NCBI RefSeq assembly: GCF_017695955.1
Contig: NZ_JAAORO010000001.1
Coordinates: 496,001 to 560,000, forward strand
DNA from: Prochlorococcus marinus XMU1419
GTDB taxonomy: Bacteria; Cyanobacteriota; Cyanobacteriia; PCC-6307; Cyanobiaceae
DNA length: 64,000 nucleotides
Direction: 5' to 3'
Shown: positions 10,505 to 19,665 of the stretch, one piece after another
Layout: every line of letters starts with the position of its first letter
Position numbering within the stretch: the stretch's first letter is position 1
The notes under the pieces: model-generated
Databases searched by the model: none
Told to the model about the DNA's origin: nothing
The model's input: the letters and a program-made list of their open reading frames with translations, nothing else
Program-made: the position numbers and the translations under genes

Positions 10505-12799
10505 ATGTCACAAAAAACTAGCAGAGAGATTGCACTTGAAAGAAGAAAGGCCATGAGTGATAGCGGTAAAAAAGCTGCTGCTTATTCTTCAGCTACCAAA
10601 GATAGAGTTCGATCTTCTAAAGATGTACATATTTCTGGGACTCAGTCTTCTTCTAATAATCATAATATTTCAAAACCAGCTACAAAACATATCCCAAAAA
10701 CTCAAGTAAATAGAAATTCTTCAACAACTTTATCTAGTAAAGAGTTAGTAATAGAGAGAAGAAAAGCAATGTCTACCCATGGAAAATCAGCAATAACTTC
10801 ATCCGATAGAACACGTACTGATGTTAAAAAAGAAAGTCCTGTAAACATAGTTAAATCAACTATAAATAAAAATCAAGAAAGTCAGGATTCAACTAGTACA
10901 GAATCTAAGTCCCTCAAACCCATCGTTAAGAGAAGAATTAATCAGAAGAGAAAGCCTATTACTAATACAAGTAGAGATATTGTTTTAGCGAGAAGAGAAG
11001 CTCAATCTAAGCATGGTAAATCAGCAACTAAACAAAATACCAGTGCCGCTTCTTTAGCTAGAAGGGGAGATCCAGATTTAAGTAGTAGAGAAATTTCTCA
11101 GAGAGTGAGAGAGTTAAGAAGTAAAACTGGTGCTACAGGCAAAAAAGGTAATGGTAAATGTAGACCATGTGGTCCAAATAAAAATGGCGCCAAACAAAAT
11201 ATTGCAGATGCTAGTTGGAAAGTTGGTAAAAGTGAAACTGATTCAGGTCAAGTAGTGACTGGAACACAAGCTAATAGATCTGTAAAAACTACAGGTAATG
11301 AAGCAAGTACATGCAGAACAGTTACTGGCACCCAATACATGGGAGCAGAAGTTGTTGATCAATTTTGTCAAGATAGACCAAGTTATAAACAACCACTTAG
11401 GTCTACTGTTACTGCAACAACATCAGGAAATAAAGTGACTGGGAATGAAGTTGGTAGATCTGATAGGGTCACAGGCGATGAGCCAGGGACTTGTAAAAAC
11501 CTTACAGGTACTGAATATGTATCTTCTAATCAATCACAGAAGTATTGTGGTGATGTTCCAAAAAATCCTTCAAAGGTTAAACACAGTACTACAACCGATG
11601 GATTAAAAGTATCTGGATCACTTCCTGGTAGATCAACCCTAGTTACTGGAGATGAATCAGGTTCTGGACATCAGTTAACTGGAGATCAATATCTTGGCTC
11701 TGAGCCAAATCCAAAAGGCAAAGCATTTGAAAAAGTAGGTAGTTACAACACTCTTAATGGGAATAATGTAACTGGTACAGGGGTTGGAAGATCAGACTAT
11801 ATGACAGGCAATGAACATGGTAGTTGTAAGAATGTAACTGGCGATGAGTATATAGGATCTCAACAATACGAGAAGTATTGCGGTTCAAAACCAAAACCAG
11901 AAGCTAGAAAAGTAGGTTTAAGCCTTTCTTCAAAGTCAAATTTAATAAGCGGCACTATGACAGGAAGATCAAAAATAGTAACTGGAGATGAACCAGGTTC
12001 ATGCAAAGTGTTAACTGGAACACCATACGCAGGCTTAGATCAGATTAATGAGAATTGTAATACTGAAACTTCTGAAGATATGAAATCACGAGCAACAGTT
12101 AATTCTGGAAATAATTCAAATGCCAGACTTACAGGACAACAACCAGGAATTGGCGGGGTAATGACAGGTGCTAAGAAAGGTGCTTGTAAAAACCTAACAG
12201 GGACTCCTTATGTTGGTGGAGATCAGTTCTCACAAGCTTGTGATAATCCTCCAAATGATACTGCTTATGCGAATTCGGAAAAGTCAGCAGGTAACTCTTG
12301 GAATGAATTCTCTGTTAAATCACCATCAAGAGATAAATATTCTGAAAAAAATACTCAAGGTGTTACGGGTAATGAATATGAAAATGGTTCAAAGGTAACA
12401 GGACCTTTTGATATGGCAGTTGATAAAGTCACTGGTACAGAAAAATTTAGATTTGAACCGAATAAAAATATTACCTATAAACAAAAAATGGAAATTGAAG
12501 AGGCAGACCGTGCTGCAAAAACACCAGAAAAAAGAGTTGCATCAAGGATTACTGGTGAAGGACAATCAGTGGGAAACGTAACTGGAGATGATTGGGATCG
12601 CGGTGATAAGGTAACAGGCACAGAGGGAGCTTCTTCTAGAAAGCGAAATCCATCAAGAGCAGGATTCATGAGTGCAATGCCTCCTATGGAAGTTAAAAGA
12701 AATGAGGAAACAGAAAAACCAGATTTCTTGATAACTGGATCTAGTGGTAATACTCGTGAAGGACAACTTGTTACCTTTTCAGGTGGTGCAAGAGGTTAA
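10505..12799 (+). CDS. csoS2: Carboxysome assembly scaffold CsoS2
   Basis: Intrinsically disordered linker of 764 residues that binds RuBisCO with its N-terminus and the shell with its middle and C-terminus. The N-terminal part has four basic repeats of the SREIALERRKAMSxxGK type. The middle has six M-repeats (about 11245-12242) with paired VTG/TGT motifs, usually with one Cys at each end; the third copy lacks the cysteines. The C-terminal part has three degenerate VTG blocks and ends LVTFSGGARG, the shell-anchoring tail. A TTG three codons upstream also opens the frame, but ATG 10505 is preferred. Confidence 0.96.
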   Translation: MSQKTSREIALERRKAMSDSGKKAAAYSSATKDRVRSSKDVHISGTQSSSNNHNISKPATKHIPKTQVNRNSSTTLSSKELVIERRKAMSTHGKSAITSSDRTRTDVKKESPVNIVKSTINKNQESQDSTSTESKSLKPIVKRRINQKRKPITNTSRDIVLARREAQSKHGKSATKQNTSAASLARRGDPDLSSREISQRVRELRSKTGATGKKGNGKCRPCGPNKNGAKQNIADASWKVGKSETDSGQVVTGTQANRSVKTTGNEASTCRTVTGTQYMGAEVVDQFCQDRPSYKQPLRSTVTATTSGNKVTGNEVGRSDRVTGDEPGTCKNLTGTEYVSSNQSQKYCGDVPKNPSKVKHSTTTDGLKVSGSLPGRSTLVTGDESGSGHQLTGDQYLGSEPNPKGKAFEKVGSYNTLNGNNVTGTGVGRSDYMTGNEHGSCKNVTGDEYIGSQQYEKYCGSKPKPEARKVGLSLSSKSNLISGTMTGRSKIVTGDEPGSCKVLTGTPYAGLDQINENCNTETSEDMKSRATVNSGNNSNARLTGQQPGIGGVMTGAKKGACKNLTGTPYVGGDQFSQACDNPPNDTAYANSEKSAGNSWNEFSVKSPSRDKYSEKNTQGVTGNEYENGSKVTGPFDMAVDKVTGTEKFRFEPNKNITYKQKMEIEEADRAAKTPEKRVASRITGEGQSVGNVTGDDWDRGDKVTGTEGASSRKRNPSRAGFMSAMPPMEVKRNEETEKPDFLITGSSGNTREGQLVTFSGGARG

Positions 12800-12806
12800 G
12801 TAAATA

Positions 12807-14336
12807 ATGCCTTTAAGAGGACTGGCTAAAGCCAAGAACTACACATTGGGGCCAACCGCTCCAATGAAAACTTTTACTGAAAATATCCATATACAAACTA
12901 AAGAATCAAATAATTTACGAAATTCTGGAAAGTCTCATAAATTAACCAATAATATTCAAAATGAAAATCTATTTAGGTATGAAAGCAAAATAAAAAGTGA
13001 TTTTGACGAAATTGTTCCAACTCTCAAGGAAATTGCTCGAATTCAACATCACGAAGATTTTATAAATAAGGCTCAGAAAATATCAAGACAAAATTTGGGA
13101 ATAGATTTACCTCTCCATGTATTAGATAAATCTTGGGTTAAACCTCTTGATATGAGAGCTTTATATGCATGGTGTGCTTTCAAACAGCATGATAAACTTA
13201 GCGACAATTTTTTTAATAATGATCCTCTTGAAGGTGCTGCTGGAAGTAGGGATGCTGAAGACTTTGAAAAATTTCTCTTAGATTGTGGAATACATTTACT
13301 TGATATAACTCCTTGTTCAGATGGAAGATTAGCTCATTCAGTTGCCTATGTAATGAGAATACCTTTTAGTTCAGTAAGAAGAAGATCTCATGCTGGAGCA
13401 CTGTTTGATATTGAAAATACCGTTAATCGATGGGTAAAAACTGAACATAAAAGATATAGAGAGAATGTTCCTAATGAAGCTCATAAAGATACTAGGTACT
13501 TAAAAGTTGTAACTTATCATTTCAGTTCAGTAGATCCTTTGCATCAGGGATGCGCAGCTCATGGGAGTAATGACGAGTTAGCTGCAGCAGAAGGTAGAAA
13601 TAAATTATATGCTTTCAAAGAGGCTGTAGAGAATAGCTTTTGCTGCGGAGCTTCTGTGGATTTAATGTTAATTGGACTTGATACAGACACTGATTCATTA
13701 AAAATACATTTATCAACAAGCGATGGCGGTATAGATTTAGAAAAAACCATTTCTACATTAGAAATTTATAATTCAACAATAAATTTTTCAAAAGAGGATG
13801 CGGAGAGAGAAATTTGCCAGACAATCTCTAAGCAATCTTCAAAAGATAAACTCAGTGGACTAGAAAAATTTACGTATAAATTAATTGTCAATAATATTTC
13901 TCAAATTGATTATGTTAAGAGTTTTCATAATGGTTCTTATGAAGATATTGGACATGCAGAGAGGTTTATTGGAGTAGGTATAGGTTTCAAAGAAGTACAT
14001 CTCAGGAATTTAACTTATTTTGCTCATTTAGATACAGTCGAAGAAGGTGCTCCAGATTTAGATGTAGGAGTGAAGATTTTTACTGGATTAAATGTTTCTC
14101 AAGATCTACCTATTCCGGTAGTAATAAGATTTGATTACTCTGGAAAAGTTCCCGGAGCAAAAGAGAGGGCAATAAATGATTGTGAAAGAGTTAATAATGC
14201 GATATCAATTAGATATAAAAATTTAGTTGATCAAGGTTTGTTACATACTTGCTCTACTATTAGAGATAGGGACAACATTCATTCCGCCCAAATTATTGGA
14301 ATGTCTTTAGATAAAAAAACAGAGGAGGCTCACTAA
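12807..14336 (+). CDS. csoSCA: Carboxysomal beta-type carbonic anhydrase CsoSCA
   Basis: Converts bicarbonate to CO2 inside the carboxysome, at 509 residues. The zinc ligands are visible as Cys170 (TPCSDGR), His238 (TYHFSS) and Cys249 (QGCAAHG), matching the pattern of the Halothiobacillus enzyme (CsoS3). An N-terminal disordered stretch (about residues 1-55) precedes an all-helical domain. The second, degenerate half lacks its own zinc site. It starts seven bases after csoS2 and runs nearly into csoS4A, so it is certainly co-transcribed. Confidence 0.96.
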   Translation: MPLRGLAKAKNYTLGPTAPMKTFTENIHIQTKESNNLRNSGKSHKLTNNIQNENLFRYESKIKSDFDEIVPTLKEIARIQHHEDFINKAQKISRQNLGIDLPLHVLDKSWVKPLDMRALYAWCAFKQHDKLSDNFFNNDPLEGAAGSRDAEDFEKFLLDCGIHLLDITPCSDGRLAHSVAYVMRIPFSSVRRRSHAGALFDIENTVNRWVKTEHKRYRENVPNEAHKDTRYLKVVTYHFSSVDPLHQGCAAHGSNDELAAAEGRNKLYAFKEAVENSFCCGASVDLMLIGLDTDTDSLKIHLSTSDGGIDLEKTISTLEIYNSTINFSKEDAEREICQTISKQSSKDKLSGLEKFTYKLIVNNISQIDYVKSFHNGSYEDIGHAERFIGVGIGFKEVHLRNLTYFAHLDTVEEGAPDLDVGVKIFTGLNVSQDLPIPVVIRFDYSGKVPGAKERAINDCERVNNAISIRYKNLVDQGLLHTCSTIRDRDNIHSAQIIGMSLDKKTEEAH

Positions 14337-14338
14337 TT

Positions 14339-14590
14339 ATGTTAATTTGCAAGGTTGTAAAACCACTTGTTTCTACCAATAGGATTCCTGGTTTTGAACA
14401 TAAACATCTGCAGGTTGTATTAGATGGTTCTTCTAATAAAGTTGCAGTTGATGCTGTTGGCTGTAAGCCAGGAGATTGGGTTATTTGTGTTGGAAGTTCT
14501 GCTGCTAGGGAAGCAGCGGGAAGTAAATCTTATCCAAGCGATTTAACGATTGTTGGAATAATTGATCATTGGGATCCTGACAAGTCTTAA
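14339..14590 (+). CDS. csoS4A: Carboxysome vertex pentamer protein CsoS4A
   Basis: BMC-P (EutN/CcmL) family protein of 83 residues. Pentamers cap the icosahedral vertices and seal the shell. It shows the typical start MLICKVVKPLVST, the DAVGCKPGDWV turn and the final IVGIIDHW strand. It begins two bases after the csoSCA stop, with GGAGG inside the end of csoSCA serving as ribosome binding site. It is paralogous to csoS4B. Confidence 0.95.
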   Translation: MLICKVVKPLVSTNRIPGFEHKHLQVVLDGSSNKVAVDAVGCKPGDWVICVGSSAAREAAGSKSYPSDLTIVGIIDHWDPDKS

Positions 14591-14607
14591 AAAGGAGGAT
14601 GTAAATT

Positions 14608-14856
14608 GTGGAAATTATGAAGGTATTAGGAAGGATGGTATGCACTCAAAGAGTCGCTGGCTTAGGTTATATGAATTTACGAATTTTAGAAAATAATAAA
14701 GGAAAGAAATTAGTTGCTGTTGATCCTGTTGGAGCTAGAGAAGGTAACTGGGTTTTTACTTCTAGTGGCTCTGCCGCTAGATTTGCATGCCCTAATCCAG
14801 AAGTTCAAACCGATTTAACAATTGGCGGTATTATTGATTATTGGGAGAGTGACTAA
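14608..14856 (+). CDS. csoS4B: Carboxysome vertex pentamer protein CsoS4B
   Basis: Second BMC-P vertex protein, 82 residues, with VDPVGAREGNWVF and IGGIIDYW matching the CsoS4A fold. The start is a GTG at 14608. The strong ribosome binding site AAAGGAGGAT (14591-14600) lies at ideal spacing for it, whereas the in-frame ATG at 14617 would be too far away. This is one of the few clear Shine-Dalgarno sites in the operon, which may help make this low-copy protein independently of the upstream cistrons. Confidence 0.94.
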   Translation: MEIMKVLGRMVCTQRVAGLGYMNLRILENNKGKKLVAVDPVGAREGNWVFTSSGSAARFACPNPEVQTDLTIGGIIDYWESD

Positions 14857-14930
14857 AAATTTTATCTTCAAAAATTTATTGAGAAACTTTGTTGAAGGTA
14901 TAGTGTAATTAGTCTTAAATAAAGAATGTA

Positions 14931-15170
14931 ATGTGGAAAGAAAGAGAATCACCTTTGAGGATAGAAAAAAGATTTGAATTTGATCAATACTCAAAAATTA
15001 GTAAATTCATGGGGGAAATTGAGAAATTATGTAAAGAAAGGGATATCTATCCAAATATCAGCTTTGGTAAGAATTTTGTAAGTCTTTCAATATTTTTAGA
15101 TAATCAAGAAATATCAAACAAGGAAAAAGACTTTTCAAAGGATATTGATAAATTTTATTTAGAGTATTAG
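14931..15170 (+). CDS. Pterin-4a-carbinolamine dehydratase-like protein, candidate RuBisCO assembly factor (acRAF)
   Basis: A small (79-residue) protein of the PCD/DCoH fold type: RIEKRFEF strand, a helix KISKFMGEIEKLCKERDIYP, then an NISFGKNFVSLSIF strand. A PCD-like protein at the end of alpha-carboxysome operons has been described as a RuBisCO assembly chaperone (acRAF), lacking dehydratase activity. The canonical PCD catalytic His cluster is not evident here; only YPN stands where HHP would be expected, which supports the chaperone role. It sits 74 bases after csoS4B on the same strand. Confidence 0.75.
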   Translation: MWKERESPLRIEKRFEFDQYSKISKFMGEIEKLCKERDIYPNISFGKNFVSLSIFLDNQEISNKEKDFSKDIDKFYLEY

Positions 15171-15176
15171 TGCTTT

Positions 15177-15404
15177 TTAATAATTATTTGGCTTTGCAAT
15201 ATCTCTTTTGATTAAAGCCATTAAATATGTGGGGGCTTTATATCTTCCTGGTAGACATCTATTTAAAGTTTCAAGATGACCCCAACACACTGTCTTTTCT
15301 ATATCTTTAACTGAGTTACCTTTTAAGATTAAGAGTCTAAGAGCTTTGCAAAATAAAGGATAACCTGCTTCTAGTTCATCTATATTAAGCTTTGCTGCTG
15401 ACAT
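15177..15404 (-). CDS. Conserved cyanobacterial protein, probably DUF3136 family
   Basis: This 75-residue protein has a helical pattern and a conserved-looking core CWGHLETLNRCLPGRYKAP with two cysteines. It matches my memory of the small cyanobacterial family DUF3136. I see no catalytic motif and no membrane segment. It converges on the acRAF-like gene with six bases between stops. Function unknown. Confidence 0.7.
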   Translation of the reverse strand: MSAAKLNIDELEAGYPLFCKALRLLILKGNSVKDIEKTVCWGHLETLNRCLPGRYKAPTYLMALIKRDIAKPNNY

Positions 15405-15489
15405 AGATCAAAGATGAATTATCAAATAATAATCTAAACAAGTATGGTGCAAAATTGGTTCATATTTCAAATTTCTAAATAATTAGAAA

Positions 15490-15882
15490 TTAATGCAGAA
15501 ATGCGACGCAATCTATCTCAACTAAAACTCCTTTTGGTAGAGATGAAACTTCCACACAGGCTCTTGCTGGAGGATTCTCTATATTAAAAAAATTACTATA
15601 TATTTTATTGACAATTTGAAAATTACTTAGGTCGGTTAAGTAAATAGTTGTTTTTATTACATCCTCTATTTTTGATCCGCCAGCTTCAAGAACTGCTACG
15701 AGATTTTTTAAAACTTGAGTAGTTTCCTTCTCTATATCACCTAAACATGTTATTTCATTACAAACTGGGTCTATAGCAATTTGACCAGAACAATAGATAA
15801 AATCCCCAGCTTTTATTGCTTGATTATAAGGTCCGACTGGATCTGGAGCATTTGTTGTTTTAATTACTTGTTTGGGGGACAT
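15490..15882 (-). CDS. ridA: RidA family reactive imine/enamine deaminase
   Basis: YjgF/YER057c/UK114 family, 130 residues. It hydrolyses reactive 2-aminoacrylate-type enamines released by PLP enzymes. The signature near the C-terminus, PPARACVEVSSLPKG with the key Arg107, is intact, as is the N-terminal APDPVGPYNQAI. RidA trimers act in the cytosol. It follows gloB on the same strand after 24 bases; the two may form a small detoxification operon. Confidence 0.93.
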   Translation of the reverse strand: MSPKQVIKTTNAPDPVGPYNQAIKAGDFIYCSGQIAIDPVCNEITCLGDIEKETTQVLKNLVAVLEAGGSKIEDVIKTTIYLTDLSNFQIVNKIYSNFFNIENPPARACVEVSSLPKGVLVEIDCVAFLH

Positions 15883-15906
15883 TTGTTTAATAAGATACCT
15901 ATCTAT

Positions 15907-16647
15907 TTAAACCCATAAATCTTTATTTGCTCTTAAAAAAGAAAATTCTTCTAAATTTTTTGCTCTTAAGAAAAGATTTATTTTCAATTCTTCATCAAGT
16001 AAGAATGGAATTGTTAATTTATTAAGAGAAAGTTTTTTTTCAACTTCCGAAAGTTTATTTTTTATATCTTGATCTTTAGGCTTGAGATTCAATGCCCACA
16101 ATATGTTTGCCTTTGTATATTCATGTGCACAATATATGAGAGTATTTTTTGGTAAAGATTTGATTCTTCCTAGTGAAGAATACATTTGTTGATAAGTTCC
16201 TTCAAAAATTCTTCCACAGCCTCCAGAAAATAATGTATCTCCAATAAAAAGAACAGGATTTATTCCATTCAAAAAGAAGGCAATATGTGAGCTTGTATGC
16301 CCTAATACTTCAATTATTTTTACTTCTTCACCTAAAATACTCAAAGTTTCTCCATCCTCTACAGATACATTTTGAAAAGGTATTCGCTTTTTTTCTTTTG
16401 ATGAAGCAATCACTTTTACATTTGGCCATTTTTCAATAAGAGATTTAGTCCCTCCAATATGGTCTGAATGATGATGAGTTTGCAAAATAGCTTTTAAGTG
16501 AAAATTGTTTTCATCTATATATTTAATTACTGGTTCGTGAATAGATGGATCTATAACCACAACGGATTTATCTTTTACCCATAACCAAATGATGTTATCA
16601 CTTAAAACTCTGAGGCCTATTATATTTCGAACTTTATTTAATTCCAT
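15907..16647 (-). CDS. gloB: Hydroxyacylglutathione hydrolase (glyoxalase II)
   Basis: Metallo-beta-lactamase-fold hydrolase releasing glutathione and D-lactate from S-lactoylglutathione. With ATG at 16647 the protein is 246 residues and starts MELNKVRN. The frame stays open upstream to 16818 but would run into the divergent hisG gene, so the shorter start is preferred. The metal motif THHHSDH is at residues 57-63. GHTSSHIAF and CAHEYT supply the remaining metal-binding histidines. It shares a 40-base divergent promoter region with hisG. Confidence 0.93.
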   Translation of the reverse strand: MELNKVRNIIGLRVLSDNIIWLWVKDKSVVVIDPSIHEPVIKYIDENNFHLKAILQTHHHSDHIGGTKSLIEKWPNVKVIASSKEKKRIPFQNVSVEDGETLSILGEEVKIIEVLGHTSSHIAFFLNGINPVLFIGDTLFSGGCGRIFEGTYQQMYSSLGRIKSLPKNTLIYCAHEYTKANILWALNLKPKDQDIKNKLSEVEKKLSLNKLTIPFLLDEELKINLFLRAKNLEEFSFLRANKDLWV

Positions 16648-16687
16648 TGTTAACTTAGAATGAAGAATCCTTGGAAGAAATTGATCT

Positions 16688-17326
16688 ATGTTTACTATAG
16701 CTTTACCAAAAGGAGCTCTGCTAAAAGATTCAATTTCAACTTTTAAAAGAGCTGGGTTAGATTTCTCTGATGCGTTGGATGAAAATAATAGATCATTAAC
16801 CTTTGAATCAAATTGCAAAAGAGCTAAAGCTTTATTAGTGAGAAACGGAGATGTTCCTGTTTATGTAAGTTATGGTCAGGCTGATTTGGGTATTGTTGGG
16901 TATGACGTTTTACGAGAATCTGAATTAAAAGTAGCAAACTTATTAGATTTAGGATTTGGGGGTTGTCATATGTCTTTGGCGGTTAAGAACAATAGTAATT
17001 ATTTAAAACCAACTGATCTTCAAGCGAATTGTAAAGTAGCAAGTAAATTTACTAAAACAGCAAGATCTTATTTTGAAGAATTAAATATTCCTGTAGAAAT
17101 AGTTCATTTGACAGGATCAGTCGAGCTTGGTCCTATTACTGGGATGGCAGAGGCAATAGTTGATTTGGTGGCAACCGGAAAGACTCTTAAAGAGAATGGT
17201 TTAATTAAAATACATGATCTTTTCTACTCGACTGCAAGACTAATTGGAAATCCTTTATCTATGAGGTTAGATGATAATCATCTCAGAGATACTATTTTAT
17301 CAATAGAATCAACTAATGCCGTATAG
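16688..17326 (+). CDS. hisG: ATP phosphoribosyltransferase, short form
   Basis: First step of histidine synthesis: ATP plus PRPP to phosphoribosyl-ATP. At 212 residues this is the short HisG form lacking the C-terminal regulatory domain. Such enzymes normally work with HisZ, which is not in the window. The N-terminal IALPKGAL motif, [12 protein letters not shown], and the PRPP loop [15 protein letters not shown] are present. The ABC exporter gene follows after 12 bases, suggesting one transcript. Confidence 0.95.
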   Translation: MFTIALPKGALLKDSISTFKRAGLDFSDALDENNRSLTFESNCKRAKALLVRNGDVPVYVSYGQADLGIVGYDVLRESELKVANLLDLGFGGCHMSLAVKNNSNYLKPTDLQANCKVASKFTKTARSYFEELNIPVEIVHLTGSVELGPITGMAEAIVDLVATGKTLKENGLIKIHDLFYSTARLIGNPLSMRLDDNHLRDTILSIESTNAV

Positions 17327-17338
17327 ATGATTAACTAG

Positions 17339-19135
17339 ATGTTTTTTAAAGATTTTAAAAGGATTAAAAAGTTAGGTAAATATTTAACTAAAGATAAAAA
17401 AACAATCTATCTAATTTTGATAGTTTTGTTACCTGTTTCTTTTTCTGGAGCTATTCAGCCATTATTAGTTGGTCAAGCAATTACCATCCTCAAGAACGAA
17501 ACTACAGATGTTTGGCTAAGTAAAACTTTCTTTGGGCAATCAATAAATGCCATAATTTTAACTTTATTTATAACAGTTCTATTTAGGTTAGTTTTACAGG
17601 GATATCAAACTTATAATATTCAAGCAGTGGGCCAACGTTTGACAGCAAGAATAAGAAGAGAACTTTTTGATCATTCAATATCTTTATCTCTTAGGTATCA
17701 CGATAAAATGCCGGTAGGGAAATTGCTAACGAGATTAACAAATGATGTTGATGCTTTGGCCGAAGTCTTTGGCAGTGGTGCAGTTGGAGTCATTGCTGAC
17801 TTTGTAAGTCTTATAGTAATTTCTTTGACAATGCTGTCAATTGATCAAGGACTTGCAGTCCTATTGCTCTTGACTCAAATCCCTGTTTCGTATTTCATTA
17901 TTTGGCTTCAAAAGCGTTATAGAAAAGCCAACTATCAAGTAAGAGAAGAGTTATCTCAACTAAACTCTGATTTTCAAGAGAATCTTCAAGGTCTTGAAGT
18001 CGTTCAGATGTTCAGAAGAGAGGCTCTTAATAGTAAGAAATTCTCAAATACTGGAATTGCTTATAAAAAAGCAGTAAATGGAACAATATTTTATGACAGT
18101 AGCATTTCAGCATTTATAGAGTGGGTTTCGCTTGCAGCAGTTTCCCTGGTTTTAGCAGTTGGAGGTTATCTAGTTACTTCTGGGAATATTGGTTTGGGGA
18201 CATTGACAACTTTTATTTTATATTCCCAAAGACTCTTTGAACCTTTAAGACAGCTTGCAGAAAGATTTACTCAGATCCAAGGAGGTCTTACAGCGGTTGA
18301 GAGAATAAATGAATTATTGGACGAGGAAATTCAAATTAAAGACTCTTCTTCGGCAAAGCATTTTTCAGAAAATGTTCTAAATTCAAATAAGGAATTTAGG
18401 GGCAAAATTGAGTTTAGGAATGTTAGTTTTTTCTACAATGAGGGAGAATATATTCTAAAGGATTTATCTTTCTTGATAGATCCAGGAGAGCATGTAGCTT
18501 TCGTAGGCCCTACTGGCTCAGGTAAAACAACCATAATCAGATTATTGTGCAGGTTATATGAACCTCAAGAAGGCCAAATCTTAATCGATGATGTTGATAT
18601 AAAAGATATTCCTATCGCAACCTTAAGAGATATGTTGGGGGTAGTACTCCAAGATACCTTTATCTTTAGTGGAAATGTTGCAGATAATTTGAAACTTAAT
18701 GCGAAGATAGACAATCTTGAATTGGAAAAACTATGCAAGGAATTAGGACTAAACAGTTTGTTAAAAAAATTACCAGAAGGTTTGAACACTTTTCTTAGAG
18801 AAAGAGGGGGCAACCTCTCTTCTGGGGAAAGACAACTTCTTTCAGTAGCTCGTGTAGCAATTAGAAAGCCTGTCATTTTAATAATGGACGAAGCTACAGC
18901 GTTTATGGATCCCTCTACAGAAGCTACTTTACAGAAAGATCTTGAGAGAATTCTTACAAAAAGAACTGCACTAGTGATAGCTCACAGATTAGCAACTATT
19001 GAAAGTTCAGATAAGATTTTAGTTTTAAAAGGGGGAACATTAGTTGAAGAAGGAACGCACGATGAATTAAGAATGAACGGAGGTTTATATTTCCAGCTCT
19101 CTGAGCTTCAACAAAAAGGATTTGCCAATTTTTAA
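17339..19135 (+). CDS. ABC transporter, fused membrane and ATPase domains (MsbA/MDR type)
   Basis: Half-transporter exporter of 598 residues. The N-terminal half (about 25-330) has six hydrophobic helices. The ATPase follows with Walker A GPTGSGKT (390-397), a variant signature LSSGERQ (from 493), Walker B VILIMDEAT and the H-loop AHRLAT. It works as a homodimer or heterodimer. The substrate cannot be read from sequence; MsbA-like lipid or drug export is the broad family expectation. Its stop codon overlaps the next gene's ATG by one base, so translation is coupled. Confidence 0.92.
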   Translation: MFFKDFKRIKKLGKYLTKDKKTIYLILIVLLPVSFSGAIQPLLVGQAITILKNETTDVWLSKTFFGQSINAIILTLFITVLFRLVLQGYQTYNIQAVGQRLTARIRRELFDHSISLSLRYHDKMPVGKLLTRLTNDVDALAEVFGSGAVGVIADFVSLIVISLTMLSIDQGLAVLLLLTQIPVSYFIIWLQKRYRKANYQVREELSQLNSDFQENLQGLEVVQMFRREALNSKKFSNTGIAYKKAVNGTIFYDSSISAFIEWVSLAAVSLVLAVGGYLVTSGNIGLGTLTTFILYSQRLFEPLRQLAERFTQIQGGLTAVERINELLDEEIQIKDSSSAKHFSENVLNSNKEFRGKIEFRNVSFFYNEGEYILKDLSFLIDPGEHVAFVGPTGSGKTTIIRLLCRLYEPQEGQILIDDVDIKDIPIATLRDMLGVVLQDTFIFSGNVADNLKLNAKIDNLELEKLCKELGLNSLLKKLPEGLNTFLRERGGNLSSGERQLLSVARVAIRKPVILIMDEATAFMDPSTEATLQKDLERILTKRTALVIAHRLATIESSDKILVLKGGTLVEEGTHDELRMNGGLYFQLSELQQKGFANF

Positions 19136-19665
19136 TGATTTTTAGAAACCAAGGTTCATCAATAAAAAAATCAAACAGTTTATCTAGGGATCAACTTTTA
19201 GATATCTATGGTTTGAATTCTTATGAATTTACTCAAAAAAGTAAGGAAGAAATATTTGTTTGTAGTAAAAGCAAAGAGTTAGATCTAATAGAGCTGGATC
19301 AACTTTTGCAAACCGTTGGATGGAGCAGACGACCAATAAGAAGAGTTAAAAGAGCTTTGGATTTTAGTATTTTGGTGGTTAGTTTATGGCGTCATGACGA
19401 TAAATTCCCAAGGCTGGTAGGATTCGCAAGATGCACTGGCGATGGAATTTTGGAGGCAACAGTATGGGATGTGGCTGTTAATCCTGTTTATCAAGGACTA
19501 GGATTGGGGAAAGAATTAATGAAATATATACTAAAAGAATTAAAAAGTATTGGCATTTCAAAAGTCACCCTTTTTGCTGATGCTGAGGTGGTTTCATTTT
19601 ACAAAAGACAAGGTTGGACATTAGAACCAAGAGGCTCTAAATGCGCTTTCTGGTATGCAAATTAA
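19135..19665 (+). CDS. GNAT family N-acetyltransferase
   Basis: This 176-residue protein has the acetyl-CoA binding motif A YQGLGLGKEL (120-129), preceded by VWDVAVNP and followed by the typical FYKRQGW end. A segment of about 60 residues precedes the domain. Related picocyanobacterial and plastid GNAT proteins resemble Ycf52/NSI-type acetyltransferases, which share the GWSRRPIRR-like N-terminal region; this relationship is from memory. It is translationally coupled to the ABC transporter and converges on the next gene with a four-base overlap. Confidence 0.88.
   Translation: MIFRNQGSSIKKSNSLSRDQLLDIYGLNSYEFTQKSKEEIFVCSKSKELDLIELDQLLQTVGWSRRPIRRVKRALDFSILVVSLWRHDDKFPRLVGFARCTGDGILEATVWDVAVNPVYQGLGLGKELMKYILKELKSIGISKVTLFADAEVVSFYKRQGWTLEPRGSKCAFWYAN

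Noticed and set aside
11245-12242. Spaced repeats resembling a CRISPR array or minisatellite
   Set aside because: The repeats are in frame and translate to CsoS2 M-repeats; DNA-level identity is low and spacing follows codons.
16648-16818. Extended N-terminus of GloB
   Set aside because: It would overlap the start of divergent hisG by about 130 bases and adds sequence that does not resemble glyoxalase II.
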